From NCBI GenBank assembly GCA_933228675.1, contig OW121744.1:24144640-24208639 (forward strand): 64,000 nt of DNA, given 5' to 3'. The notes beneath the pieces are model-generated. The model saw nothing but the letters and a program-made list of their open reading frames with translations. It made no database searches and was not told the origin of the DNA. How positions within the stretch are numbered: position 1 is the stretch's first letter; each line of letters opens with the position of its first letter. Origin of the DNA: Stomorhina lunata (Eukaryota > Arthropoda > Insecta > Diptera > Rhiniidae). Shown here one piece after another: positions 21,891 through 35,045 of the stretch. The translations under genes and the position numbers were made by a program.

Positions 21891-22385
21891 CCCATTTAAA
21901 CAAAAAAGAAACTGGGAATTATGTTTTCTTCATTTTAATTTTCATATTAATTTCACTTTATATGTACAAAATTATGTTTAATATGGAAAATTTATATCAA
22001 ATTAACTTTAGTCTCTAAAATATTGTATAAAAATTTTATATTTTATTCCAATTTAATTTCGAAAATTAGATGTCATTTTCTTTCCCTTTAAAATGAAAAA
22101 GAAACTGGGAATTATATGTTTTTTTTTGCTTTTATTTCCCTTTTAATAACATCAAGATATAAAAAATTATGCCTAATATCGAAAATTTATATCAAATAAA
22201 CATAAGCTTAAAAAATATATTAAAATTTGTAATCTTCGAAAAATTCGAAATGAAAAAGAAACTGGGAATTATATGTTTTTATTGCTTTATTTTCCTTATA
22301 ATAACATTAAAAATATAAGTTATGCCTAATATCGAAAATTTATATCAAATTAACTTAAGCTTAAAAAAAATATTAAAATTTTTAA
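21891..22385. repeat. ~160-185 bp tandem repeat, three copies
   Basis: Copies share AAAAAGAAACTGGGAATTAT (near 21905, 22089 and 22253), TTATTTTCCTTATAATAACA and GAAAATTTATATCAAATTAA followed by CTTAAGCTTAAAAAA. The first copy is the most diverged. Confidence 0.8.
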
Positions 22386-23890
22386 TCTTAGAAAAATTCG
22401 AAAATAATTGCAAAAATTTCTAAATTTTTTCGAAGTTTGAAAACATGAAATTTTCAAGATGATAATACTTTTTTTAATGTTTGTTTTAATATTAAACTTA
22501 AAAAAAAAAACGTTTTTGGGTTAAGTTTTCGATTTTTTAACAAAATTTTCAAAGTTCGAAAAATTCGAACAACTTAGTCTGTTAAGAAAAATTTAATTTT
22601 TAAAATTTCCAAGGATTTTATCGGGTTTTAACTAAAAGCAAATAACTTTTTAATGATTATTCTTTATTTTTAACAAAATTTTCAAAGTTCGAAAATTCTT
22701 AAATTTTTTCGAAGTTTCAAATTTTAAATTTTGGAGATGATAATATTTTTTCTATTTGTAAATAAATTACGTTTTTGGTTAAAATGTTTGATTTTTTAAC
22801 AAAATTTTCAAAGTTCGAAAATTTCAAAATTTTTTCGAAGTTTGAAAACATGAGATTTTGGTAATGCTAATATTTTTTCTTACCTTGGTTTTTATGTATA
22901 AACTAAATAAATAACGTTTTTGGTTAAAGTATTCGATTTTTTAGCAAAATTTTCAAAGTTCGAAAATTCTTAATTTTTTTCGAAGTTTAAAAACATGTAA
23001 TTTTTCAAATTTCCAAGGATTTTATCGGGTTTTAACTAAAAGGAAAGAACTTTTTCATGATTTTTCTTTCTTGTAAACAAAATTTTCAAAGTTCGAAAAT
23101 TTCTAAAAGTTAATAACTTTTTTTTGTATAAAATGTTCGATTTTTTAACCTAATTTTTAAAGTTCGAAAATTTTAAAATTTTTTCGAATTTTAAAAACAT
23201 GTAATTTTTTAAACTTACAAGGATTTTATCGGGTTTTAACTAAAAGCAACTAACTTTTTAATGATTTTTCTTTATATTAAACAAAATTTTCAAAGTTCGA
23301 AAATTCTCAATTTTTTTTCGAAATTTAATAACATGTAATTTTTAAACCTAAAAGGTTTTTTTATCGGGTTTTAATTAAAAAGGAATAACATTTCCATGAT
23401 TTTTATTTCTTTAAAACAAAATTTTCAAAGTTCGAAAATTCCTAAATTTTTTCGAAGTTTGTAAAGTTCATAATTTACTTTTGAAAATGATAATATTTTT
23501 TTCTAATTTTGGTTTTAATATAAAACATAAAAAATAACGTTTTCTGGTAAAATGTCCGATTTTTTAGAAAAATTGTCTAAGTTCGAAAATTTTTAAATTT
23601 TTTCGAAGTTTAAAAATATGTAATTTTTTAAATTTTCAAGTATTTTAATGGGGTTTTACCTAACGGAAATGACTTTTTAATGATTTTTCTTTATTTTAAA
23701 CAAAATTTTCAAAGTTCGAAAATTTTAAATTTTTTCAAAGTTTAAAAACTTGTAATTTTAGAGACACTCAAACTTTTTCTAACGTTTTTTTTTAAATATA
23801 AATCTTAAATAAATAACGTTTTTAGGCAAAATTTTCGAATAATTTGTTTTGAAGTCAGAGAATTAAGAAATTTTCAAATATTTCCAATAT
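22386..23890. repeat. TTCGAA-rich degenerate tandem repeats
   Basis: Eight or more diverged units with ACAAAATTTTCAAAGTTCGA followed by AAATTCTTAAATTTTTTCGAAGTTT, then either GATTTTATCGGGTTTTAACT or AAATAACGTTTTTGGTTAAA. The two alternating spacer types suggest an ancestral dimeric unit. Confidence 0.8.
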
Positions 23891-25109
23891 TTATCATTTT
23901 AAATCCAGTGTTTTCGAGAAGACTGTTTTAAAATGCGAATTTTAGTTTTCTTTTTGCCTGATTTTTATAAAAGTTTTGTACTCAAAACCGAAAATGAATG
24001 TTACCTTATTCAAATTATTTCATTTACAATTTATGCAAATGATTTTAATGAAGAAACAAAAACATTCCTTTAAATATATTAACTTTATTTAAACATTTGA
24101 AGACATACTCTTATAAATTCTATATTAAGATATTTTTATACTCATATACATATAAATTACTCGATATTTTTGTACTTTTTAATAAATATATTTTCAAAAT
24201 AAAACGATTTTTTATATAAAAATTATTCAAAATATTTAGCTTTAAGTAGGATTTGTTTTGTTGTTTTCTCTCTTTCTCTCTCAATTTCTGTCTCTTTTTA
24301 AGAGATTTTATTTACAGATTTATATAGGAAAAAGCTTTAATAACTGCATCGTCCAAATCATCATCATCATCAACATCATTAACATCATTATTTAAAATAC
24401 AACTTTTAAGCATAACATCATCATTATCACCAACATCATCTTCGTCATCACCATCATTTTCATCAACGCAAATAATCATTTCATATCAAAACCAAAAAAA
24501 TATCCATCCCCAGCTTTTTAACTTCTAAAATGTGTAAAAAATGCCAGTGCTCGCTTTGCTCAATACTCAAAAACTAGAATAGAACTGCTAATTTTGCGCC
24601 AAAAACCTAAAAAGATCCATCATTAAAAAATCACCACCACACCAACCACTAAAACAAAATAGATCTATCTCTAAAAAAAAACTCAAATCAAACTGTAAAT
24701 ATCATATTTTTTTTAAAATTCATACATTTTTATTATATAAATTTTATTTTTTGCTAAAAACTTAAAAAATTATTATTTTGTTTTGTTTTCTTTTTATAAC
24801 ATTTTTAAAATCATTTTAAAAAATGCTTAGAAAACGCATTAAAAAATTTTTGAAATTTTTTCTTAAAAAAATGTTTGCTACTCCTTTTCTTACTAAATCC
24901 AAAAAAAAAATCCTTTTTTTTTTCTCAAAAAAAAAAAAAAAAAAACTCAACAAAATAACAATTTTTTTAATCTAAAAATGTAACTTTTATTACCTATAAA
25001 ATAATATTATAAAATTTTAGATCTAATTTGTTTAGACAAAAAAAACAAAATCAACTAATTTTTCCTTTTTTCTTTGTTTGAAACAAATTCATTCAATATC
25101 TAATTTTAG
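23891..25109. other. Intron upstream of module B, with a CAT/ATC-rich tract
   Basis: A degenerate CAT trinucleotide tract lies at about 24357-24475. Long A and T runs occupy 24890-24960. The region ends with the acceptor CTAATTTTAG (25100-25109). No ORF was recognised. Confidence 0.65.
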
Positions 25110-25338
25110 CTTGTGGCGCCAGCAGCTGTTCGTCGTCGTCTTTATCGAATCCCGGCAACTCGAATTGTCAAACATCACCGCCCCCACCACCTCCCCAGTC
25201 ACTGATACGTGACTATTGGTATGAATTGAAATTTTCCGATTTATTTAAATTTATCAATGCCGATGGTCGCTATCAATGTCCACGTTATAATTGCTTAAAA
25301 AGCTATAAAGATGCTAGCTCTCTACAGCGACATATCAG
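25110..25338 (+). CDS. lola: Module B first exon: spacer and most of finger 1
   Basis: 229 nt between the acceptor CTAATTTTAG and the consensus donor CAG|GTAAGT (25339). It opens with CT completing a split codon (Ala if the upstream base is G), the same phase as the other modules. The first ~30 residues are Cys/Ser-rich with a six-proline run (residues 24-29), then DYWYELKFSDLFKFINADG and the start of a finger: C57-X4-C62-X12-H75. The codon for Arg77 is split after two bases and is completed by the exon at 29886. C-X4-C instead of C-X2-C is atypical but known in some C2H2-class fingers. The product would be a nuclear DNA-binding tail of a BTB transcription factor. GC-rich codons stand out from the AT-rich surroundings. 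Confidence 0.85.
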
Positions 25339-28300
25339 GTAAGTCCCATGATTTTCAATTTTTTGTATTTTGCTCTATTTAAAAATCATTTACCCAATAA
25401 GTTTATTTTTTTTATTATATTAATCATAAAGTTATTTTTAAACAATTTTAAGTGCAGTTTTAAAATTTTGCTACCCTTATTAAAATCATCTATAGGCAGA
25501 CCCTTTTGAATCTTCTGAAATTTCTTAGTCACTGAAACTGTTTTATATAAAAGCTTAAAAAAGCTCTTTTATATTAAATTAAAAAAAGCTTTTACTTACA
25601 AACTTTTTCTAAAAGCTCAGGATTTTCTGTTAAAAATTCTTTAAAAGCTTTTAGATTTTCTAATATTTTACTCACAAACTTTTTCTAAAAGCTCAGGATT
25701 TTTTGTTAAAAATTTGTTAAAAGCTTTTAGAAATTCTAAGTTTTTACTTACAAACTTTTTCTAAAAGCTCAGAATTTTCTGCTAAAAATTTTTAATAAGC
25801 TTTTAAAAATTCAAAATTTTAAACATTAAAACTTTTCTAAAAATTCTTTAAAAGCTTTTAGAAATTCTAATGTTTTACTTGCAAACTTTTTCTAAAAGCT
25901 CAGGATTTTTTGTTAAAAACATTTATAAGCTTTTAAAAATTTAAAATTTCTATAAAAGCTTAACAAAGCTCTTTCATATTAAATTAAAAAAAAGCTTTTA
26001 CTTACAAACATTTTCTAGAAGTTCAGGATTTTCTGTTAAAAATTTGTTAAAAGCTTTTAGAAATTCTAACTTTTTACTTACAAACTTTTTCTAAAAGCTC
26101 AGGATTTTCTGCTAAAAATACTTTATAAGCTTTTAAAAATTGAAAATTTTAAAGATAAAAACTTTTTAAGCCCTTTCAAAAAATCTTTATTATATCTGCT
26201 AAAAATTTTATAAAAAGCTCTATTAATTTTAATGATTTTTAAGAATTGAAAAAAAGCTTTTTTTGCATGTAAAATTTGTCTCAAAGCTTCTGCAATATCT
26301 CTACTAAACTTTTTTGTTATAAGCAAGGAAGACTAGCTTATTTAAAATAACTTTCTAAAAACTAAACCCCTAATTCATAAACCAAAAATGACGATATGTG
26401 ACAAGCTTATAAATCAAATTTTCCATACAAATATTATACTATAAAGCTTTGATAATTTTATTATTCGTTTATAAATTAGTGGATAAATGTTTTATAGTTT
26501 CATATCTATAAGCTTTTCGAAAAGCTTCAGTAAATATAAAACAACTAATAACTTGTTTCACTATAAAACCTTTGTAAAAGCTCATAAAGTTATATATAAA
26601 GCTTTAAGTAAATTCTTCTCAAAACTTTGTAAAAATGAGCTTTTATACAATGTTTTGTGAAAAATTAACTTAAAACTTTATAGCTTTTTATAGTTTACTA
26701 AGGTTTTATAGTGAAAAAAGTTATTACGTGACTTTATAATTACTGAAGTTTTTCGAATAGCTTTTAGAATTTAAAAAGCTTCGAAATATCTTAAATCCTG
26801 AAATGGCTTAAAATCATAAACATAAGAAAAAGCACAGTATCAATGTTCAGTTGCTATTTTTGTTTTATAACTGAGAAATAAATTTCATTGAAAGCTTTAC
26901 ATTCTAAAAAGCAATACCTTTCAGCAATTACTTTTAAACTACAAAAGTTTTTTGTACAAGAGTTTTTAAATAAAAATCGTTTTTCTGATCTGAAAGCTTT
27001 TGAATAAGCCTTTTCTCTTGATATTGAAATTTAACCATAAAATTTTTATGAATAATTTTTAATAAATTTCAAAAGTGTATAAAAGCTTTAAGATTATAAT
27101 GAAAATTGTTTCAAGTTTTTAAAAAAGCTTTTTCCCTAATTTCAAAGCTTATGAAATAAACATTTAAGAAAGCTTTATTCCAAAGCTTAAGCAATAAACA
27201 TTAAATAAAGCTTTAATAAAGCCTTTAAATATTTGTTTTTTTTAGAAGTACTTTAAAAGTACAACCATATGAGTAATTACAAGCTTTAGAAAAAAGTGAA
27301 TAGATTGTGTTTAATCTGAAAGTTCGAATCTAAAAGATTTCAATCAAAAATTATTCTTTTCTTCATAAGCTCAGATGCAGAAGATACAAAAAACTTTTCA
27401 TCTTCATTTCTTAAAGTATTTTGAAAGCTTTTTTGTTTTAGAAAATTAACGTTTTTAGAAAACTTCTAACTTCTAGGAATAAAGCAAAATGACGCTTAAA
27501 AGAAGGCTTTAGTTTTTTGTAAATTGTTCTTATAAAAGCTTTACTTTGTTATTTGTCAAATAATATAGAAAAAGCTTTTATATATATTGCAGTGGTCTTT
27601 TTTATAAACTCAGTGCTTATTTCTTTGTTAAAACTATTTTGAAAGCTTTTAAAATATTTTCTAAAAGATTTCAATCAAAAGCTTTTAAAATATTTTCTTC
27701 ATGACTTTCAAAAACGAAGCTAAAAGTTCGAATCTAAAAGCTTTCAATCAAAAAATTTTCTTTTCGCTATAAGCTCAGATGCAGAAGAAAAAAAGCTTTG
27801 AGCTTCATTTTTTAAGTATTTTGAGAAAGCTTTCTTGTTTTAGAAAATTAACTTTTTTAGAAATGTTCTTACTTTTAGGAATAAAGCTAAATGACGCTTT
27901 ATTTTTTTGTAGATTGTTCTTATTAAAGCTTGACTTTCAAAAACGAAACTGAGAAAAAGGCTTTTTACAAAATTGTTGATCTTTTTTCATTAATATACTT
28001 TTAAAAGCTTTAAAAATCGTTGATTTGTTTCTTCATGGCTTTAGAAAACGAAGCTTAAAATAACCAATACAGTTTCCGAATAGGCAATCTAGAAAAAAGC
28101 TGTTTGACAGTATTACTATTTTTTATACATTTAGAAATTTATTATTCAAAGCTTTTTCGTTGAAACTATTTCGAAAGCTTTAGAAAAGCTTTGAGTTTTT
28201 ACTGCATACTTTTCAAAAGTCCTTTAAGAATAAAGCTTAGAGATAATTATTTAAAGTATTTAGGATCATAGTTTAGAAAAAAGCTTTTTGACAGATTTTT

Positions 28301-29885
28301 ATCATAAACTTAGTAATAAAAAGTGGGTAAATTTGAGGTTAGGAAGCACATTTTATAAACTCAGTTATGTATTATCCAAATCTTTTTTATTAAAACTTTT
28401 TCGAAAGCTTGTAAAAGTTGAGTTGTTGGTTGAGTTTTTACTCCATAACTTTTATAAGATTTTTAAAAATAAAGCTTAGAAATATTTATTTAAAAGTATT
28501 TAGGAACAAAACGTAGAAAAAAGCTTTTTGACAGTATTACTTTCTCTTCATAAACTCAGGTATTTATTATTCAAAGCTTTTTCATTAAAACTATTTTTAA
28601 AGCTTAAGAAAAGCTTTGAGTTTTTACTGCATACCTTTCAAAAGTCCTTTAGGAATACAACTTACGGTCAATTAGTACTAAAGAGTGGGCAAATTTGGGG
28701 TTAGGAAATAAATTGGCTTACAATATGAGAACTAATAATGACTTTGGGCAAATACCCACCTTTAGAACGTTGGCAGACTTTCAAGAAATTTAAAATCACA
28801 AAGCTTCCCTTCTTATCTCGTCAATGCAGCGCAACAAAAAATTTACTATCACAGTTTGATAGCGCAGAGAATTCACTGTAAAGCGTTTCCTTGCTTCGGA
28901 TTTGATTTTTTGAGGACTGTTTGTGAATTTTGTGGGCCGCAAACAGTCCTCAATCGCCTAATTTAAACTGGTCTTCAACACTAAAGATGATTTTGTTGAC
29001 AACTTTGTCGTTACCATTGATTACATGTAGCACATTTCGCACTTCAAAATTTTTAGCCAATTGAGACCTCCAAACTGTGAAAGCTTTTGAATAATTGTAT
29101 TATTTTAAATTTTACGTTCTTTGACTGTTTTGCAGTTTTGAGAAAGATTTTATAGTTTTTTTGATTTTATCTCAATTCAAAATTTTTAGATCTAATTAAG
29201 AGGTAAAAATTTGCTAAAGAGAGAACAGTTCACGAAATATAGACTTAAGAATGAGCACATGTTTCTTGAAAACTTCAAAAATTTATTAAAAATTAACCAA
29301 AGCTAAAATTTCAAAGCTAGGGGTTGTCTTCTACCCTCATAAGCTTTCAGATTTTGTGGGTCTCAATTGGTTCAAGATCTTAGTGCTGAACTGTTTTATA
29401 AGTAAATTTTTAGAATAAAAATTCTTTGTTCAACTTTTTTACTAAATAAATGATACAAGATGACAAAAGTCTTGCCTAACCTCTAATTTTCCCACCTTGT
29501 ATAAAGTTTATTAGGTTTTTGGCTTAAACTTAAATTTTAAAAGCTTTATGAAAAGAGCTTTTTATTTCTAACAAGTTTACCTTCTTTGCAATTCGACTTT
29601 TTTTTCGATCAATAAGCCTTAATTTAGAATATAGGAAAACTCAACTAATACATCAGAGCTTTAAGTTAAAACAAGCTTTTTTTCTATTGCATGCTCACCA
29701 CAGCTCTTCACCCATTTTTGCTCATAAAATTTCTTCATTATTTTATTTTTGAAAAAAAAAAAAAAATCTTATCCATTTTTTTTTTGTATTTTTCCATTCT
29801 TCTTTTTTCGTCGTCGTCATTGAAATCAATAAAAAATATGAAATCACATAATAAATGATAATAATTTATTATATAAAATATTTAG
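25339..29885. repeat. Module B intron, dense AAGCTTTT-rich repeats
   Basis: A 4,547-bp intron (GTAAGT to ATATTTAG). From about 25540 to 26130 an ~85-bp unit recurs (CTTACAAACTTTTTCTAAAAGCTCAGGATT split across units). From 27310 to 27900 a ~400-bp duplication is visible (AGTTCGAATCTAAAAG, GCTCAGATGCAGAAGA). From 28089 to 28680 units share AAAAAAGCTTTTTGACAG and TTTTTACTGCATAC. AAGCTTT appears dozens of times, far above the background. Frames at 26123-26326 and 28288-28479 are chance. Confidence 0.8.
28680..29060. other. Less AT-rich island in the intron with a 14-bp-arm hairpin
   Basis: A more mixed-composition stretch, possibly a decayed mobile element, though no protein motif could be confirmed on either strand. 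It contains a perfect hairpin: TTGAGGACTGTTTG (28910-28923), a 16-nt loop, and CAAACAGTCCTCAA (28940-28953). Confidence 0.6.
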
Positions 29886-30003
29886 ATATGAATGTGGTGG
29901 TCAGAAAAAATTCCGCTGCCTTATGTGCGGTAAAGCATTTTCACAAAGCTCCCACCTAAAACGACACCTGGAATCTGGTGTCTGTGTTAAATATTACTTA
30001 TGA
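29886..30003 (+). CDS. lola: Module B terminal exon: end of finger 1 and finger 2
   Basis: Starts after the acceptor AAATATTTAG with one base completing the Arg codon, then 38 codons and TGA (30001-30003). Tyr-Glu-Cys supplies the last ligand of finger 1 (C80, giving C-X4-C-X12-H-X4-C). Finger 2 is C88-X2-C91-X12-H104-X5-C110 (CLMCGKAF, SSHLKRHLESGVC), a C2HC type, followed by a five-residue tail. The tight fit of phase, finger spacing and splice signals makes the joining with 25110-25338 secure, although transcript evidence is lacking. Together the two exons encode about 115 residues. The absence of any further domain agrees with a lola-type alternative C-terminus. Confidence 0.85.
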
Positions 30004-31040
30004 GATAATGTTTTCTTTAAAATAACATAGAATTAGCAAAAAATTCATAATCATAATAATTATTATAATAATAATAAAACAAAAACAAATAGAAAAAAGA
30101 ATAGAAAATTGTTTAAGAGAAACAAGAAATTAACACCAAAAATACAAAAAATGAAACAATATAAGAAAATTTATAATAAATACAAAAATTATATATATAA
30201 TATTAGTTAAAAACAAAGAAAAAAACAAAACAAAACCAAGTACCAAATATTAAACAAAAATACATTAAACAACAAAACATAAAACAACAAAACATAGAAC
30301 AAACAAAACAAAAAATTGAAAATACAAATTATATGAACAACAAAACAAATGAAATTATTGAAAAAAAAAACTGTCCCCTTTAGAATAAAAAAGGGGCAAA
30401 AAAATTATTAACAAGAAACAAGAAGAGAAAAAATGAGCTGTTAAATTTTATTAAAAGAAAAGTAACAAATTCAAAAATATATTTACCTTAAACAAATGTA
30501 TCTAAGTCAAAGAAACAAACCAACAACCAAACAACAACATACAAATGTTAATTATTAATTTAATGAATAAAAAAAAAAATTAAAAATTTTAAAAAACCAA
30601 AAAACTAAAAAAAAATCCCCCAATTTCCCCTTAAAAAAAAAAAATAAACAATTATATATGAAAAAAAGGATAACAAAACGAATTTATTGGATGCCACATC
30701 ATCATATTTTTTATTGAAATGAAAAACAAAATATTAAAAAAAAAACGTTAAAACAAATTATTAACAAAATGAAGAAAAAATATATATTGTTAATTTTTAA
30801 TAGTCAAATAGTAGTTAATTATAAATTAACCTTAAATAAAAGAAAATATTTAAATGAATTATCAAAGAAAATGACATAAATCCTTATTTAAAAGGATCTA
30901 AAAATAAAACTAAGAAGACAAATGCAACTATAAACTATAATTTAAATAATTTTATTAAATTATTTCTTATACTTTTTTTTTTGTTAAAAATCATAGCTAA
31001 AAACGAAAATTTTAAGTTAAATTGACAAGAAATTTAAACT
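30004..31040. other. Probable 3' UTR of module B and AT-rich DNA
   Basis: Extremely A-rich on the plus strand, with AATAAA-like hexamers (for example 30073-30078). No coding sequence or structured repeat was seen. The poly(A) site cannot be fixed. Confidence 0.5.
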
Positions 31041-33175
31041 AAAGCTTTAAAATTTACCACTTAGGATTCAATCACAATAAGTCAGCTAAAAGAGATTTTC
31101 TATAGATTATGATCACTTTCAAAATCCTTAAAAATTTTCCTTTAGATTTCAAAAAAGTACTCCAAAATATTTAAAAAATATATTCGGAATCGCTTTCCAA
31201 CAATTCACAATAGCGGATGATACATTTTTTCATGACATAGGTCAGCTAAAAAAAGATTTTGAATTGTATTATTTCTATAGATTATTTTCAATAGTTTTTA
31301 TGTTAATAAATCCATTAAAATTTGCCTTAAAATTTCAAAAAAGAACTCAAAATATTAATAGAAATCACAATAGCGTACGATACGTTTTTCATGATATATA
31401 GGTCAGCTAAAAAGGATTTGAAACTAAATAATTTTTATATACAATTTTTACTTGTTTTGTATGCTTTTAAATCCATGATAATTTTCCTTTAAATTTCAAA
31501 AAAGAACTCAAAAATATTTAAAGAACTTATGCTGAATTGCTTTTAAATCCATTCACAATAGTTAAGTATACGTTACTTCGTAAGACATGAATATTTACCT
31601 GATCTAGATTTTTACAAAAGCCTCATTTCTTTACAAAAGTTCCCATTGAATGTTTAAAATTAAAGCTTCAAATTTATTCGCCAAGGATTCAATCACAATA
31701 AGTCATTAAAATGAATTCAAAAGCTTTATATTCTTTATGAGTTTATTTTCATTTCTTTTTAAGTTTTTAAATTCATGATAATTTTTCTTTAAATTTTTAA
31801 AAAGGAACTCTAAAATAAAATATTTAAAGAGCAAATTAAGAATCGCTTTCCACCAATTCACAGTAGTTTGTGATACGAATCGCTTTAAATCCATACACAA
31901 TAGTTAAGGATACGTTACTTCGTAAGACATGAATTTTTACCTGATCTAGATTTTTACAAAAGCCTCATTTCTTTACAAAAGTTCCCACTGAATGGGGAAA
32001 TTTATTCGCCAAGTATTCAATCACAATAAGTCATTAAAAGGAATTCAAAAGCTTTGTATTCTTTATGAGTTTATTTTCATTTCTTTTTAAGTTTTAAAAT
32101 CCATAATAATTTTTCTTTAAATTTAAAAAAAGAACTCTAAAATAAAATATTTAAAGAGCAAATTAAGAATAGCTTTCCACCAATTCACAGTAGTTTGTGA
32201 TACGAATCGCTTTTAAATCCATTCACAATAGTTAAGGATACGTTACTTCGTAAGACATGAATTTTTACCTAATCTAGATTTTTACAAAAACCTGATTTCT
32301 TTACAAAAGTTCCCATTGAATGTTTAAAACTAAGGCTTTAAATTTATTCGCCAAGGATTCAATCACAATAAGTCATTAAAAGGAATTCAAAAGCTTTATA
32401 TTCTTTATGATTATACATATCTTCATTTCTTTTTAAGTTTTAAAATTCATGATAATTTTTCTTTACATTTTTAAAAAGGAACTCTAAAATAAAATATTTA
32501 AAGAGCAAATTTAGAATCGCTTTCCATCAATTCACAGTAGTTTGTGATACGTTATATCGCAAGACATGACTTTACATGATCCAGATTTTTATAATCAGAA
32601 AGATTTCTTTACAAAAGTCCTTTGAAATGATGAAAACTAAAGCTTTAAAACTTACCACCTAGGATTCAATCACAATAGGTCAGCTAAAGAGGATTTTAAA
32701 AGCTTTAATTTCTAAAAAAAAAAATCATTCAGAATCGCTTTAAAACCATTCACAATAGTTTATGATATGTTACTCCTTAAGACCTGAATTTGTACATGAT
32801 CCAAATTAAAAAAAAAACCTGATTTCTTTACAAAAGTTCTACTGAATATAAAAAAACTAAAGCTTTCAAATTTACCTCTTAGGATTCAATCACAATTATT
32901 TTCACTTTAAATTTTTAGATCCCTCATAAATTATAATAAATTTTAAGATCCATCAAAATTTTCATTTGTATTTGAAACAAAAAAAAATATCGACAATATT
33001 TAAAAAAAACATGCTCAGAATCGCTTTTCAACAATTCACAATAGTGTGTTATCGTGGATTTAAAAGCATACAAGATTTTCGTTTACATGTTCCACATTTT
33101 TAAAAGCACTTTGATTTCTTTACAAAAGTTCCATTAAGCTTTTAAATTCATGATAATTTTCATTTAAACATTAAA
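31041..33175. repeat. ~240-330 bp tandem repeats with CACAATA motifs
   Basis: About seven copies carrying GGATTCAATCACAATAAGTC (near 31066, 31686, 32014, 32356, 32660 and 32882), AGAATCGCTTTCCACCAATT, TTCACAGTAGTTTGTGATAC and TTTCTTTACAAAAGTTCCCA. Copies at 31675-32640 are the most alike, with a period near 325 bp. Confidence 0.85.
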
Positions 33176-33214
33176 AGAACCCAATAATTTTAGAAAAACA
33201 ATAACGGAATGAAA

Positions 33215-34435
33215 AATTTCGATATAAAAATTTTTTATTAAAAATCTTAATATAAATATTTTTTATAGAAAATTTTTCATATAATTTTTCATAACAATAA
33301 CAGAATGAAAAATTTCGATATAAAAATTTTTTATTAAAAATCTTAATATAAATATTTTTTATAGAAAATTTTTCATATAAAAATTTTTTATCGAAAATTT
33401 TTCGTATACAAATTTTTTATCGAAAATTTTTCATATACAAATTTTTTATAGAAAATTTTTCATATACAAATTTTTTATCGAAAATTTTGCATATAAAAAT
33501 TTGTATAGAAAATTTTTCATATAAAAATTTTTTATATAAAATTTTTTATATAAAAATTTATTTCATAAAAATTTTTTATCTAAAATTTCATATACAAATG
33601 TTTTTCATATACAAATGTTTTATGGAAAAATCTTTCATATGAATTTTTTTTAAATTTTAGAAAATTTTCATAAATTTTTTATAGAAATGTTTCATATAAA
33701 AATTCTTTATAGAAAATTTGTCAAATAAAAATTTTTTATCGAAAATTTTTCATATAAAAATTTTTTATAGAAATTTTTTCGTATAAAATTTTTTATATGA
33801 AAAATTTCTTTCATAAAAATTTTTTATCTAAAATTTTTCATATACAAATGTTTTATGGAAAAATCTTTCATATGAATTTTTTTTAAATTTTGGAAAATTT
33901 TCATAATTTCATAAATTTTTTTATAGAAATGTTTCATATAAAAATTCTTTATAGAAAATTTGTCAAATAAAAATTTTTTATCGAAAATTTTTCATATAAA
34001 AATTTTTTATAGAAAACTTTTCATATAAAAATTTTTTATCTAAAATTTTTCATATAAAAATGTTTTATGGAAAATCTATATATGAAAATTTACTATAACA
34101 AATTTTACATGAAAATTTTCTATAAAAAATTTTTTTATTGAAAATTTTTTATAGAAAATTTTCATATAAAATTTGTTATAGAAAATTTTCATATAAAATT
34201 TTTTATAGAAAATTTTCATATAAAATTTTTTATAGAAAATTTTCATATAAAATTTTTTATAGAAAATTTTCATATAAAATTTTTTATAGAAAATTTTCAT
34301 ATAAAATTTTTTATAGAAAATTTTCATATAAAATTTTTTATAGAAAATTTTCATATAAAATTTTTTATAGAAAATTTTCATATAAAAAGTTTTATAGGAA
34401 ATTTTTATATAAAAATTTTTGTATTTTAATAAATG
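33215..34435. repeat. TATAGAAAATTTTT satellite; nearly perfect 27-bp sub-array
   Basis: Degenerate units with TTTTTCATATAAAAATTTTT and TATAGAAAATTTTT, including a direct duplication (33222-33372) and a ~300-bp duplication (33580-33720 versus 33840-34000). From 34150 to 34385 about nine almost identical 27-bp units (AAAATTTTCATATAAAATTT plus TTTATAG) occur. Since 27 is a multiple of three, both strands stay open; those frames are artefacts. Confidence 0.92.
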
Positions 34436-35045
34436 ATAATTTGTTTATAGTATTTAAAATTTGCAGCCATTCACAATAGTTAACAAAAAAATAGCTTAAA
34501 TTAAAGTTTAAATGCTTAATATTTCTCTTAATTTTAAGAATTTTAGTTCAGGATAATGCCACCAAAATTCTTTTTCTAAAGACATTCACAATAGTTTAAC
34601 AAAAGTCATTTAACATGATATATCTTATATGATTTCTGATTGGTTGCAAAGAAATTGTTTTTTCGTTAATATCCAAGTAAAATGCATATTTTCTGGATTA
34701 TAAAAAACCTCTTGATTTTTTTATATTTTATTTTCATTCACAATAAATTTCTTAATGTTTATTTTGCTGGCCTTACCCCATACCCCTCAATTTTACAGGC
34801 TTTGTAATATTGTCAATAAAAATATTAAAGGCCATTTGTTGTAAGACATTTTGAAACATTACAATTCGCATATGTAAAATAATTCACAATAGCCAAATGA
34901 GGAAACATATACTTTCATTGTTTTTAGCATCAAATTTTAAATAAGTTTTTATTAATCTAAGCAAAACTATTTAAACTATGACAGTTGACGAAAGATATTA
35001 TAAATGTTTTATTCACAATAGAAATCATTTTGAAGCTAAAGTTAA

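Noticed and set aside
34076..34479. MKIFYKKFY-type and YRKFSYKIF-type repeat proteins
   Set aside because: Same cause: a 27-bp satellite keeps both strands open.
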